DNA of 23,562 bases from Loktanella sp. UBA3435 (GTDB taxonomy: Bacteria; Pseudomonadota; Alphaproteobacteria; Rhodobacterales; Rhodobacteraceae): positions 39,409 to 62,970 of the forward strand of contig DFSO01000026.1 of NCBI GenBank assembly GCA_002378665.1. The letters run 5' to 3'. The position numbers and the translations under genes are program-made. Every line of letters starts with the position of its first letter. Within the stretch, counting starts at the first letter, position 1. The notes below the pieces were generated by a model, which was given only the letters and a program-made list of their open reading frames with translations, searched no databases and was not told the DNA's origin. Below, one piece after another: positions 17,901 to 23,562 of the stretch.

Positions 17901-19190
17901 TCCTCTGGCCGCGCCCCGCTTGGCCTTGCCAATAACCTGCTTGAACCACGCCGCCTGTCGGGTGACGCGACGTTCGATATCAACGTGAATGGACCAGCGG
18001 CACTCGAATCCGTCTCAGGCCGTATCGACCTTATCGATGCCCGTCTTGCCGCGCCGACATTGGGACAAGCGCTGACGAATATGGTGGGCGGCGTGACCCT
18101 GCAAAACGGGGCGGCCAATATCAACCTCTCCGCTGATGTCCAGACAGGTGGATCACTTGCGGTGGATGGCCCTGTGATACTGACCAGCCCGCAAACGGCC
18201 GATATTGCGATTACTTTGCGTGACATCATTCTGAAAGATCCCGAACTCTATCAAACCACGATTACTGGCGGCTTGACTGTTAAGGGCGCATTGCAAGGCG
18301 GTGCTGTGATCGCGGGTAAATTGGAGTTGGGTCAGACCGATATTCAGGTGCCGTCCTCTGATGTCGGCGCGTTGGGCGATTTGCCCGTTGTGACCCATTT
18401 TGGCCAGTCTGCCGCCGTGGAAGACACCCTTGCAAAAGCTGGTGCATTGGCTTCTGGTGCGGATGTGGTGGAAAGCACAACGACGGGGCCAGTGTTCCCG
18501 CTTGATATTCGCATTAGCGCACCGTCGCGTATCTTTATTCGCGGTCGCGGCTTGGACGCCGAGCTGGGCGGCTCACTTAGAATCGGGGGCACCACGCAGG
18601 TCGTGCAACCCACAGGTCTGTTTGAATTGACCCGTGGCCGCATCGACATCTTGCAACAGCGCTTTGAGTTGACCGAGGGCAGCGCATCGCTTCAAGGGAG
18701 TTTCGAGCCTTACATCCGGCTGGTCGCACAGACCGAGGCACGCACAGGCACGACCATCAAGATCATCGTCGAAGGGCCAGCAAGCGCCCCAGAAGTGACG
18801 TTTGAATCTATTCCAAGCCTACCGCAAGACGAAGTACTTTCCCAACTTATCTTTGGCCGCGATCTCGCGAACATCAGCCCACTACAGGCCGTGCAACTTG
18901 CCGCAGCAGTCAGTACATTGGCGGGTCGCGGGGGTGGCGGTTTGATCAACTCGTTCCGCGAAGGGATCGGCCTTGATGATTTCGACGTGACCACGGATGA
19001 CGACGGCAATGCGGCTGTGCGTGCAGGTAAATACCTGTCCGACACCGTTTATACCGACGTGACCGTGTCCAGCGACGGGACGACGGATCTCAGCATTAAC
19101 CTCGACATCACAAACCAAGTCACGGCAAAAGGCACGGTGAACAATGACGGCGAAACAAGTATCGGAATCTTTTTCCAACGTGACTACTGA
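14937..19190 (+). CDS. tamB: Translocation and assembly module protein TamB (DUF490)
   Basis: TamB is anchored in the inner membrane and spans the periplasm to TamA as a long beta groove. The likely start is a TTG at 14937 that overlaps the tamA stop (TTGA), giving 1417 residues with a signal-anchor at 1-19 (LILIGTIAFVPAQLLA). No ATG lies close in this frame, and upstream codons lie inside tamA. The C-terminal TamB/DUF490 domain (about 1095-1417) includes LTRGRIDILQQRFELTEGSA, then LPQDEVLSQLIFGRDL near 1295-1310, and ends in an aromatic residue. The middle holds three tandem units of about 168 residues, beginning at 492, 661 and 829, and a weaker fourth at 996. It is clearly in one operon with tamA. 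Confidence 0.93.
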   Translation: MKHLILIGTIAFVPAQLLAQDQAEEDKSYLTTLIEDNLSGASRDVNIVGFEGALSSAATIKLLTVSDAEGIWLSLEDVVLDWNRAALLRGQIDVNELGASKITIARAPIADANALPSPEAQGFSLPDLPVGISLDKLDIAEIVLGESFLGEELRLSLTGDAALSGGEGSAAIIATRLGDKLGSFKIDGSYGNISRQLALTLGVEEGPNGIAATKLALPGAPATKLLIDGSGPIDDYAAKLTLATDGQDRLAGDFTLKATDTGQVVQLNLGGDVTPLFAPEYQDFFGDDVLLDVRAKVLNDGQVSLEAFDIAAKSVQMSGSAEIGAEGWPKRLDLSGQIADTGGQIVLLPLSGPKTYVDNAKINLTYDAAVSNDWTAHFDIAGYDRPGMLIRELLLEGGGILVSGDGDAVGEVTANFTYGASGLELDNTGAAEAFGDKISGVLMATRTEGFPTKISTFTLTGPGIEAAADAVITQTKPGLSIQSNVLLDVDTLSRFSTLAGRDLGGSGSLAIGSEIKPLDGMFDVVLSGTSQDLVIGIPQLDAVFKGGGTISASAVRDEDGTRLEAFKIKTTQADLTASANLTSLQSVGNVDLIVEDVSLIEPKLSGPARITGTAQRDLEGITTANIQGSDSVSNLALNAILRPLAEGQAIEVAGLSTIRDLRHYARLVGRDMSGGAEVELGSTILENGLRVEGTLNAATSNLAVGVAQLDPLLRGDGTVSARFARLDADRFSLSDLKVSTPELSLQGNASGGVSGEANLDLTARINDVGLLGQGLRGAVDAEVNATRDADDNATVKASVSGPGTAIDLAANVAPDYAISGVVTADVANLATYRNLIGQPVSGGLSARVEGNMQPDLSSFAANLTASTSSIGIGNPLVDVLFTGTGQLRAQAGLKDGTLNLQDFSYSTNNLSISGDLGGKSGNGRGAFEARLRDVGLLTDQLSGPVTAAGTASLDNAGNWGIDALASGPGGITINTSGQIGKNGQLNLNSSGRAPLGLANNLLEPRRLSGDATFDINVNGPAALESVSGRIDLIDARLAAPTLGQALTNMVGGVTLQNGAANINLSADVQTGGSLAVDGPVILTSPQTADIAITLRDIILKDPELYQTTITGGLTVKGALQGGAVIAGKLELGQTDIQVPSSDVGALGDLPVVTHFGQSAAVEDTLAKAGALASGADVVESTTTGPVFPLDIRISAPSRIFIRGRGLDAELGGSLRIGGTTQVVQPTGLFELTRGRIDILQQRFELTEGSASLQGSFEPYIRLVAQTEARTGTTIKIIVEGPASAPEVTFESIPSLPQDEVLSQLIFGRDLANISPLQAVQLAAAVSTLAGRGGGGLINSFREGIGLDDFDVTTDDDGNAAVRAGKYLSDTVYTDVTVSSDGTTDLSINLDITNQVTAKGTVNNDGETSIGIFFQRDY
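16410..17921 (+). repeat. Three tandem ~168-residue repeats inside TamB
   Basis: Units begin LSRFSTLAGRDLGG (16410), LRHYARLVGRDMSGG (16917) and LATYRNLIGQPVSGG (17421), with periods of 169 and 168 codons. Each unit next has a TS-(S/N/Q)-L/I-x-I/V-G-I/V segment and then L-x-G-x-G. Its second half has a (D)VxLL/I...LxGP-like segment followed by a GPG or GSD turn. A weaker unit begins near 17922 (LGLANNLLEPRRLSGD). The repeats are clear in the protein but not at the DNA level, so they are old. They fit repeating beta-groove modules. Confidence 0.7.
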
Positions 19191-19746
19191 TCTAGCGCTA
19201 GCCAGCCGCGACGGTTTGCCTGATGCCTTGCGCGTCTTGCTGGCTGAATACCCGCGCGCCATTTGGGAAACCGATCCCGGCTTTGACGGGTTGATCCGCT
19301 TTTGGCTCGACCGTCATATGATGTTTCGCCGTGTGATGGTGGATATGCAGGAGGATGCCCGCCGCCTTGTGGATGCCAAGGTAGAGCCTGCGCAATATGC
19401 GTCGCGCCTATCACGCTATGGCGGCATGTTTGTGAACGGGTTGCACGAGCATCACACGATTGAGGACACGCATTATTTCCCGAAACTCAGCACCAAAGAC
19501 CCGCGGATCGCGGGCGGCTTTGCTATACTCGACAAAGATCACCACGACATCGACGAACACCTCAACGCCTTTGTCGCGAGCGCAAACGGCATACTTCAAG
19601 CGCGTGACAAGCGCGAGGTGATGCAAACGTTGGTGGGGCATTTTGAGGCTGAACTTAGCGGGCTAGAGCGCCTGCTAGATCGACATTTGAATGACGAGGA
19701 AGAATTGATCGTCCCCGTCATTCTTAAGTTTGGTGATCCGAACTAG
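19144..19746 (+). CDS. Hemerythrin HHE cation-binding domain protein
   Basis: This 200-residue helical protein has the histidine/glutamate pattern of an HHE (hemerythrin-like) di-iron domain: H58 in WLDRHMM, HEHHTIEDTHYFP at 101-113 with E107, HHDIDEH at 133-139, and H181 with E185/E186 in RHLNDEEE. Such proteins bind oxygen, nitric oxide or iron, or sense them; the exact role is not readable. The ATG at 19144 lies 47 bases inside the end of tamB. A GTG at 19180 is an alternative start with an 11-base overlap, and neither has a strong ribosome binding site. Either way it follows tamB in the same operon. Its stop shares CTAG with the convergent acs stop. Confidence 0.87.
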   Translation: MTAKQVSESFSNVTTDLALASRDGLPDALRVLLAEYPRAIWETDPGFDGLIRFWLDRHMMFRRVMVDMQEDARRLVDAKVEPAQYASRLSRYGGMFVNGLHEHHTIEDTHYFPKLSTKDPRIAGGFAILDKDHHDIDEHLNAFVASANGILQARDKREVMQTLVGHFEAELSGLERLLDRHLNDEEELIVPVILKFGDPN

Positions 19747-21698
19747 GCGCGGTTCATCCGGTTTTCGATCAGATCATCCACAACCGATGGATCGGCCAGC
19801 GTGGACGTATCACCCAGTGTGCTATGATCATTCTCGGCAATCTTGCGCAGAATACGGCGCATGATTTTACCAGAGCGTGTTTTCGGCAAACCAGGTGCCC
19901 ATTGGATCAGATCAGGCTTGGCAATCGGACCAATCTCCGTGCGGACCCACTTTTCAAGCTCCTTGCGCAGCTCTTCAGTCGGCTCTTGGCCGTTCATCAA
20001 AGTGACGTAGGCATAGATACCCTGCCCTTTGATTGCATGCGGGTAGCCCACAACAGCGGCCTCAGCCACGGCAGCATGTGCCACCAGAGCGCTCTCGACC
20101 TCTGCGGTGCCCATTCGGTGACCAGAGACGTTGATCACGTCATCCACGCGGCCTGTGATCCAGTAGTAGCCATCTTCGTCACGACGACAGCCGTCACCTG
20201 TGAAGTAGTAGCCTTTGTAATCCGAGAAATACGTCTTCTCGAAACGGTCATGGTCGCCCCAAACCGTCCGCATTTGACCCGGCCAACTATCTTTGATGCA
20301 AAGCACGCCTTCGATACCGTTGTCGTGTAGCTCTTCGCCTGTTGTTGGCTCCAAGACGACGGGCTGCACGCCAAAGAACGGCAATGTGCACGATCCCGGC
20401 TTGGTCGCGGTCGCGCCGGGCAGCGGGGTCATCAAATGGCCGCCAGTTTCGGTCTGCCACCATGTGTCGACAATCGGGCATTTGCCCTTGCCGACCACAT
20501 CGTTGTACCAGTTCCAAGCCTCTGGATTGATCGGTTCGCCCACGGTGCCAAGGATGCGCAGATCGGACAAGTCGTGCTTTTCCACAAAGCTGGTGCCTTG
20601 GCCCATCAAGGCGCGAATGGCCGTTGGTGCGGTGTAGAACTGGTTGACCTTGTGCTTTGCGCAAACCTCCCAGAAACGCCCTGCGTCTGGGTATGTTGGT
20701 ACGCCTTCAAACATGATCGTGGTCGCGCCATTGGCCAGCGGGCCATAGACGATATAGCTGTGGCCCGTGACCCAGCCCACATCAGCGGTACACCAAAAGA
20801 TGTCGCCCTCTTTGTAGTCGAATGTGTATTGATGCGTCATCGCCGCATAAACGAGGTAGCCACCCGAGGTGTGAACCACGCCTTTTGGCATGCCTGTGGA
20901 GCCTGAAGTGTATAGAATGAACAGCGGATCTTCGGCGTTCACTTCCGTCGGCGGGCAATCGTTTGAGGCCGCAGCGGACAGCGCGTTATAATCAAAATCC
21001 CGCCCTTCGGTCCAAGTTGTTTGGCCACCAGTGCGCTTAACAACAAGGCATTTCACGCGGTCGTCACAGTGCAACAATGCCGCGTCTGCGTTTGATTTCA
21101 ACGGCGTCGCCTTGCCGCCACGTGGCGCGTAGTCGGCCGTAATTAGAACCTTAGCGCCACAACCATTGATCCGCGTGCCCAGCGCATCGGGGCTAAAGCC
21201 CGCGAAAACGATAGAGTGGATCGCGCCAAGGCGCGCACATGCCAGCATTGCATAAGCAGCCTCAGGGATCATTGGCATATAAAGAACAACGCGGTCGCCT
21301 TTGACGACACCCATATCCTTTAGGATATTGGCCATGCGGCTGGTTTTGTCGTGCAACTCTTTGTAGGTGATGTGCAGCGCAGTTTCTTCGGGGCTATCAG
21401 GCTCCCAAATGATAGCGGTCTGGTCACCGCGTGTCGCAAGGTGGCGGTCGATACAGTTGGCCGAGATGTTTAGCGTGCCATCTTCAAACCATTTGATGTC
21501 CACAGAGCCTAGATCGAAGTTGGACGACTTTACCTTCGTAAACGGCTTGATCCAGTCGATCCGCTTGCCGTGCTCGCCCCAAAACGCCGCAGGATCCGCG
21601 ATCGAGGCGGCATACATGGCCTCATAAGTCGCCTTATCGGCATGCGCGCCCGCAGCCATTTCAGCTGACGGCGGATATAATTTGCTAGTCTCAGACAT
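19743..21698 (-). CDS. acs: Acetyl-CoA synthetase
   Basis: Acs activates acetate to acetyl-CoA through acetyl-AMP in the cytosol. The 651-residue protein is full length and carries all main motifs of the ANL superfamily. The P-loop YTSGSTGMPKG is at 263-273 and the VDTWWQTETGG core motif is present. The hinge region GRVDDVINVSGHRMG precedes PKTRSGKIMRR, where K611 is the catalytic lysine that protein acetylases modify in this family. The ATG at 21698 has a strong GGGGGGAC about six bases upstream. A 14-base inverted repeat lies about 34 bases before the start. It is divergent from the CtrA-site gene and convergent with the hemerythrin gene. Confidence 0.97.
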   Translation of the reverse strand: MSETSKLYPPSAEMAAGAHADKATYEAMYAASIADPAAFWGEHGKRIDWIKPFTKVKSSNFDLGSVDIKWFEDGTLNISANCIDRHLATRGDQTAIIWEPDSPEETALHITYKELHDKTSRMANILKDMGVVKGDRVVLYMPMIPEAAYAMLACARLGAIHSIVFAGFSPDALGTRINGCGAKVLITADYAPRGGKATPLKSNADAALLHCDDRVKCLVVKRTGGQTTWTEGRDFDYNALSAAASNDCPPTEVNAEDPLFILYTSGSTGMPKGVVHTSGGYLVYAAMTHQYTFDYKEGDIFWCTADVGWVTGHSYIVYGPLANGATTIMFEGVPTYPDAGRFWEVCAKHKVNQFYTAPTAIRALMGQGTSFVEKHDLSDLRILGTVGEPINPEAWNWYNDVVGKGKCPIVDTWWQTETGGHLMTPLPGATATKPGSCTLPFFGVQPVVLEPTTGEELHDNGIEGVLCIKDSWPGQMRTVWGDHDRFEKTYFSDYKGYYFTGDGCRRDEDGYYWITGRVDDVINVSGHRMGTAEVESALVAHAAVAEAAVVGYPHAIKGQGIYAYVTLMNGQEPTEELRKELEKWVRTEIGPIAKPDLIQWAPGLPKTRSGKIMRRILRKIAENDHSTLGDTSTLADPSVVDDLIENRMNRA

Positions 21699-21731
21699 GG
21701 ATGTCCCCCCTGATCGGAATTCAATTCTAGA

Positions 21732-21745
21732 GGGCCAAATGGCCC
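21732..21745. promoter_or_regulatory. Perfect inverted repeat upstream of acs
   Basis: GGGCCAAATGGCCC has 6-base arms around a two-base AA centre. It lies 34 bases before the acs start codon. It could be an operator or a small hairpin in the acs leader. No known regulator is recognised from the sequence, and a 14-base match of this kind can occur by chance. Confidence 0.25.
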
Positions 21746-21832
21746 AACCTCCCCGCCAAGATCATTTCTGCTCTAGACGCTCCTAGGCTCATCTTGTGCT
21801 GATTGGCTTCACATTCCAAGGGAGTGCCTTAA

Positions 21833-21864
21833 GACTCAGTGAGGTTTTGTAAATTCCTTGACTC
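21833..21864. promoter_or_regulatory. Two GANTC (CcrM-type) methylation sites
   Basis: GACTC occurs at 21833-21837 and 21860-21864 in the acs/outer-membrane gene gap. GANTC is the target of the cell-cycle methyltransferase CcrM in alphaproteobacteria and is often found in cell-cycle promoters. Here it lies 50-80 bases from a CtrA site. The motif is short, so a regulatory role is only a suggestion. The rest of the 276-base gap (21699-21974) shows three CTAG tetramers and no clear sigma-70 promoter. Confidence 0.25.
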
Positions 21865-21914
21865 TTTGAACGCCAGACCAGCCCCCACATCGCCCTTGTG
21901 ATTGTTAAGGAATG

Positions 21915-21930
21915 TTAAATTTCCATTAAC
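21915..21930 (+). promoter_or_regulatory. Perfect CtrA-type binding site (TTAA-N7-TTAAC)
   Basis: TTAA at 21915-21918, seven bases, then TTAAC at 21926-21930 is an exact match to the full CtrA consensus of alphaproteobacteria. Another GTTAA lies at 21904-21908. If the site covers the -35 region, transcription would start near 21955-21965. That fits translation from the ATG at 21975 and argues against the ATG at 21942. Confidence 0.55.
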
Positions 21931-21974
21931 CATTCCCCCTCATGATACCTCTTGGGCAACGTCATAGGCCAGCA

Positions 21975-22640
21975 ATGCGTATTAGGATCCTAACTAGTCT
22001 CATCATTTGCATTTCGCAGAATGCCTACGCGGGCGCTTGGGCGCGTGAAAAGGGCGAGTTGTTCATCGCAGCAGGCGGGAATTTCCTACTCTCCAGTGGC
22101 GCTCAACTGCCTGTTCACTATGACCCAACCCTTTATGCCGAATTTGGCGCGACCGAACGCCTTACCTTTGGGCTCGACCTTCATACCGCAGATAAGGGTC
22201 GCATTGGGACTGTGTTCATTTTTACAAACTTTCCAATCGGTGACACAGAGGCACAAGACAGATATTCGGCCGGTTTTGCCCTAGGTGCGCGCGCCGATGC
22301 CTACCATGCGACCGAAACATTGCTGCGCGGACACGTCTCATGGGGGCGCGGGATCGAGGATGGCTGGCTTGCCGTCGATGCATCTGCCACTTATGGAACC
22401 CGCGACCGCACATTTCGCCCAAAGGTCGATGCAACTTGGGGTCAAAGTTGGTCGGACAATTGGACGACAATTCTACAACTCCAAACGGGTCAGGGCTTCA
22501 CCGACGACTATTACGCCAAAATTGCGCCCTCGATTGTCTACGAATGGAGCGACAAGATGAATTTCCAGCTTGGATTGGTGCAAGGCCTCACGGGTGACAA
22601 AGGTGCGGGCCTCAAATTCGAGACCTGGCTGACTTATTAA
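21975..22640 (+). CDS. Secreted beta-barrel-like (probable outer-membrane) protein
   Basis: I do not recognise a named family. From the ATG at 21975 the product has 221 residues with a signal peptide (about 1-19, ending AYA) and mature start GAWAREKGELFIAAGG. Alternating hydrophobic and polar residues, many Gly and aromatic residues, and a terminal tyrosine (TWLTY) suggest an 8- to 12-strand outer-membrane barrel. A longer reading from 21942 would put 11 charged residues before the signal peptide, which is less likely. A perfect CtrA site lies 45 bases upstream. The stop shares TTAA with the convergent DUF3995 gene. Confidence 0.7.
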   Translation: MRIRILTSLIICISQNAYAGAWAREKGELFIAAGGNFLLSSGAQLPVHYDPTLYAEFGATERLTFGLDLHTADKGRIGTVFIFTNFPIGDTEAQDRYSAGFALGARADAYHATETLLRGHVSWGRGIEDGWLAVDASATYGTRDRTFRPKVDATWGQSWSDNWTTILQLQTGQGFTDDYYAKIAPSIVYEWSDKMNFQLGLVQGLTGDKGAGLKFETWLTY

Positions 22641-23041
22641 GTCCCCATCAACGTGGCAATCCCGATACCAAGCAACAAACAAGTTGGGCCATAGAGCCGC
22701 CGATCAAGTGTCGCAAAGGGCTCTTGCGGGGTCATACGCCGCCACATTGGCACCCAAGGTAATGCTCCACGCACAAAGAAAACAACAACGGCAGCGCCGA
22801 GGATCGTCAAGCGAACCCACGATTTATCTGCACTCAGCGCGGCAACGACAATAATCAAACCAGCGGCAACCATCGCACAGGGAATGGCGCCCGGCATGCG
22901 GGTTGCGTCCATTGCGCCAACAACAGTACGCACCAATTTTCTCTCATCGCGAATCGGAAACCAATACCCAATCCCCCAAAGGGCGTGCACCACAGCGACA
23001 AGCGCCAGAACGATCATGATCAAGGTTTGTAGAATCTCCAT
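22637..23041 (-). CDS. DUF3995 family small membrane protein
   Basis: The 134-residue protein has four predicted membrane helices (about 4-26, 52-70, 78-96 and 115-132). The family-like HALWG motif is at 19-23, and a conserved-looking FATLDRRLYGPTCLLLG precedes the last helix. This fits DUF3995, whose function is unknown. The ATG at 23041 has no strong ribosome binding site. It lies downstream of an intrinsic terminator that ends the neighbouring minus-strand gene, so it probably has its own promoter or depends on read-through. Confidence 0.75.
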   Translation of the reverse strand: MEILQTLIMIVLALVAVVHALWGIGYWFPIRDERKLVRTVVGAMDATRMPGAIPCAMVAAGLIIVVAALSADKSWVRLTILGAAVVVFFVRGALPWVPMWRRMTPQEPFATLDRRLYGPTCLLLGIGIATLMGT

Positions 23042-23072
23042 GGGTCAATCATAGACCTAACTGCAAAAACAA

Positions 23073-23097
23073 AAAGGGGCGCAATATGCGTCCCTTT
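23073..23097 (-). terminator. Intrinsic terminator of the 23126-23562 gene
   Basis: An 11-bp stem (AAAGGGGCGCA with TGCGTCCCTTT, one G-T pair) closes on a three-base ATA loop. Read on the minus strand, the stem is followed by TTTGTTTTTGC, a good U-tract. It lies 29 bases after the stop codon of the upstream minus-strand gene. It is the only clear intrinsic terminator that I found in the window. Confidence 0.85.
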
Positions 23098-23125
23098 CTG
23101 GTATCGTGCGATTTTGCCGTCAGCG

Positions 23126-23562
23126 TTACAGCGGGTTGTCCATGCGCACTATATAGCGAACGGTGCCTTTGACCGCTTGGCCCCACGAGAATTTCACGTC
23201 CCGTCCGCCTGTCCCTTGGCCCGTTGCGATCGAAGGTGCGATGTATTCCACGCTATTGCTCGCATTACGTAAATCGCCATCGATCGCCACGGATTCGACG
23301 GATCGTGCTCTCCCGCGGAATGGTAAGAACGGCTCGGTCTCAACCGTCCAAACAGAGGCGGCTGTTGCCTGCGTATGGTTCAAATAAGCGGGATTAAACA
23401 CCTCGTCTGTGACACCGTGGAACGTATTACCTGCGAAGGACACGCTTCGCATTCGGCTGTAATCAAGGTCGGCAAATGTCGTATCAACCTTTTCGACGCG
23501 GTCAATATAGCCATTGATAGACCGAAACACATTCGCGTTCACCGACAGTCCGTGGATGAAGT
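23126..23562 (-). CDS. C-terminal part of an unrecognised protein, possibly parallel beta-helix
   Basis: The frame is open from the window edge to a TAA at 23126-23128, giving the last 144 residues. A GTG at 23542 is probably internal, because the frame stays open and protein-like above it (FIHGLS). The sequence is rich in Asn, Thr, Val and Ser, with short strands such as SINGYIDRVEKVD and MRSVSFAGNTFHGVTD. This resembles the rungs of right-handed beta-helix or pectate-lyase-like proteins in surface or tail-fibre proteins. No catalytic motif is visible. The family call is weak; the coding call is good. A strong terminator follows. Confidence 0.65.
   Translation of the reverse strand, partial: FIHGLSVNANVFRSINGYIDRVEKVDTTFADLDYSRMRSVSFAGNTFHGVTDEVFNPAYLNHTQATAASVWTVETEPFLPFRGRARSVESVAIDGDLRNASNSVEYIAPSIATGQGTGGRDVKFSWGQAVKGTVRYIVRMDNPL

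Noticed and set aside
21727..21786. Three CTAG tetramers in 60 bases as a special site
   Set aside because: CTAG is often rare in bacteria, but several more occur nearby in coding sequence (around 19195-19200 and 19661-19680), so the cluster is weak evidence of anything.

Overview
The window looks like chromosomal backbone of a marine alphaproteobacterium of the order Rhodobacterales (Roseobacter group). The reasons are the moderate GC content, the protein families present (DUF2125, YcjX with its TIGR01620/YcjF partner, the alphaproteobacterial form of ClpA, TamA/TamB) and a perfect CtrA-type site, TTAA-N7-TTAAC. No insertion sequence, prophage, integrase, CRISPR array, rRNA or complete tRNA was seen. 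The genus cannot be fixed from the sequence alone.

Layout. 1-217: C-terminal end of an unrecognised acidic protein. 214-966 (-): class I SAM methyltransferase, divergent from gloB (1030-1797, +). 1982-5259 (+): clpA followed by an exported M23 peptidase, joined by a TAATG overlap. 5256-8698 (-): chaC, then a MotA/TolQ/ExbB-like channel subunit and a MotB-like partner with a very long coiled coil and a C-terminal OmpA domain. 8764-9750 (+): exported DUF2125 protein. 9747-12136 (-): ycjX and its TIGR01620/YcjF membrane partner. 12234-13001 (+): truA. 13147-19746 (+): tamA, tamB and a hemerythrin-domain gene, all overlapping. 19743-21698 (-): acs. 21975-22640 (+): small secreted, probably outer-membrane protein behind a CtrA site. 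22637-23041 (-): DUF3995 membrane protein. 23126-23562 (-): C-terminal part of an unrecognised protein, possibly a beta-helix, followed by a strong intrinsic terminator.

How the genes relate. Most are housekeeping or envelope functions. ClpA is protein quality control. GloB and ChaC both handle glutathione. TamA/TamB, the MotAB-like pair, the M23 peptidase and DUF2125 act at the envelope or in the periplasm. YcjX/TIGR01620 is a stress-linked GTPase-like pair. Acs feeds acetate into acetyl-CoA. TruA modifies tRNA.

The most interesting observations are these. All five convergent gene pairs overlap by exactly four bases at their stop codons. Three GTGCACG repeats sit at exact 11-bp steps in front of tamA, running into a TATAAA. 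TamB contains a roughly 168-residue tandem repeat. The MotAB-like pair keeps the channel aspartate but carries a coil of about 360 residues. A perfect CtrA site lies ahead of the outer-membrane gene. A tRNA-like 5' half lies between gloB and clpA. I did not find a clearly new defence or mobile system.
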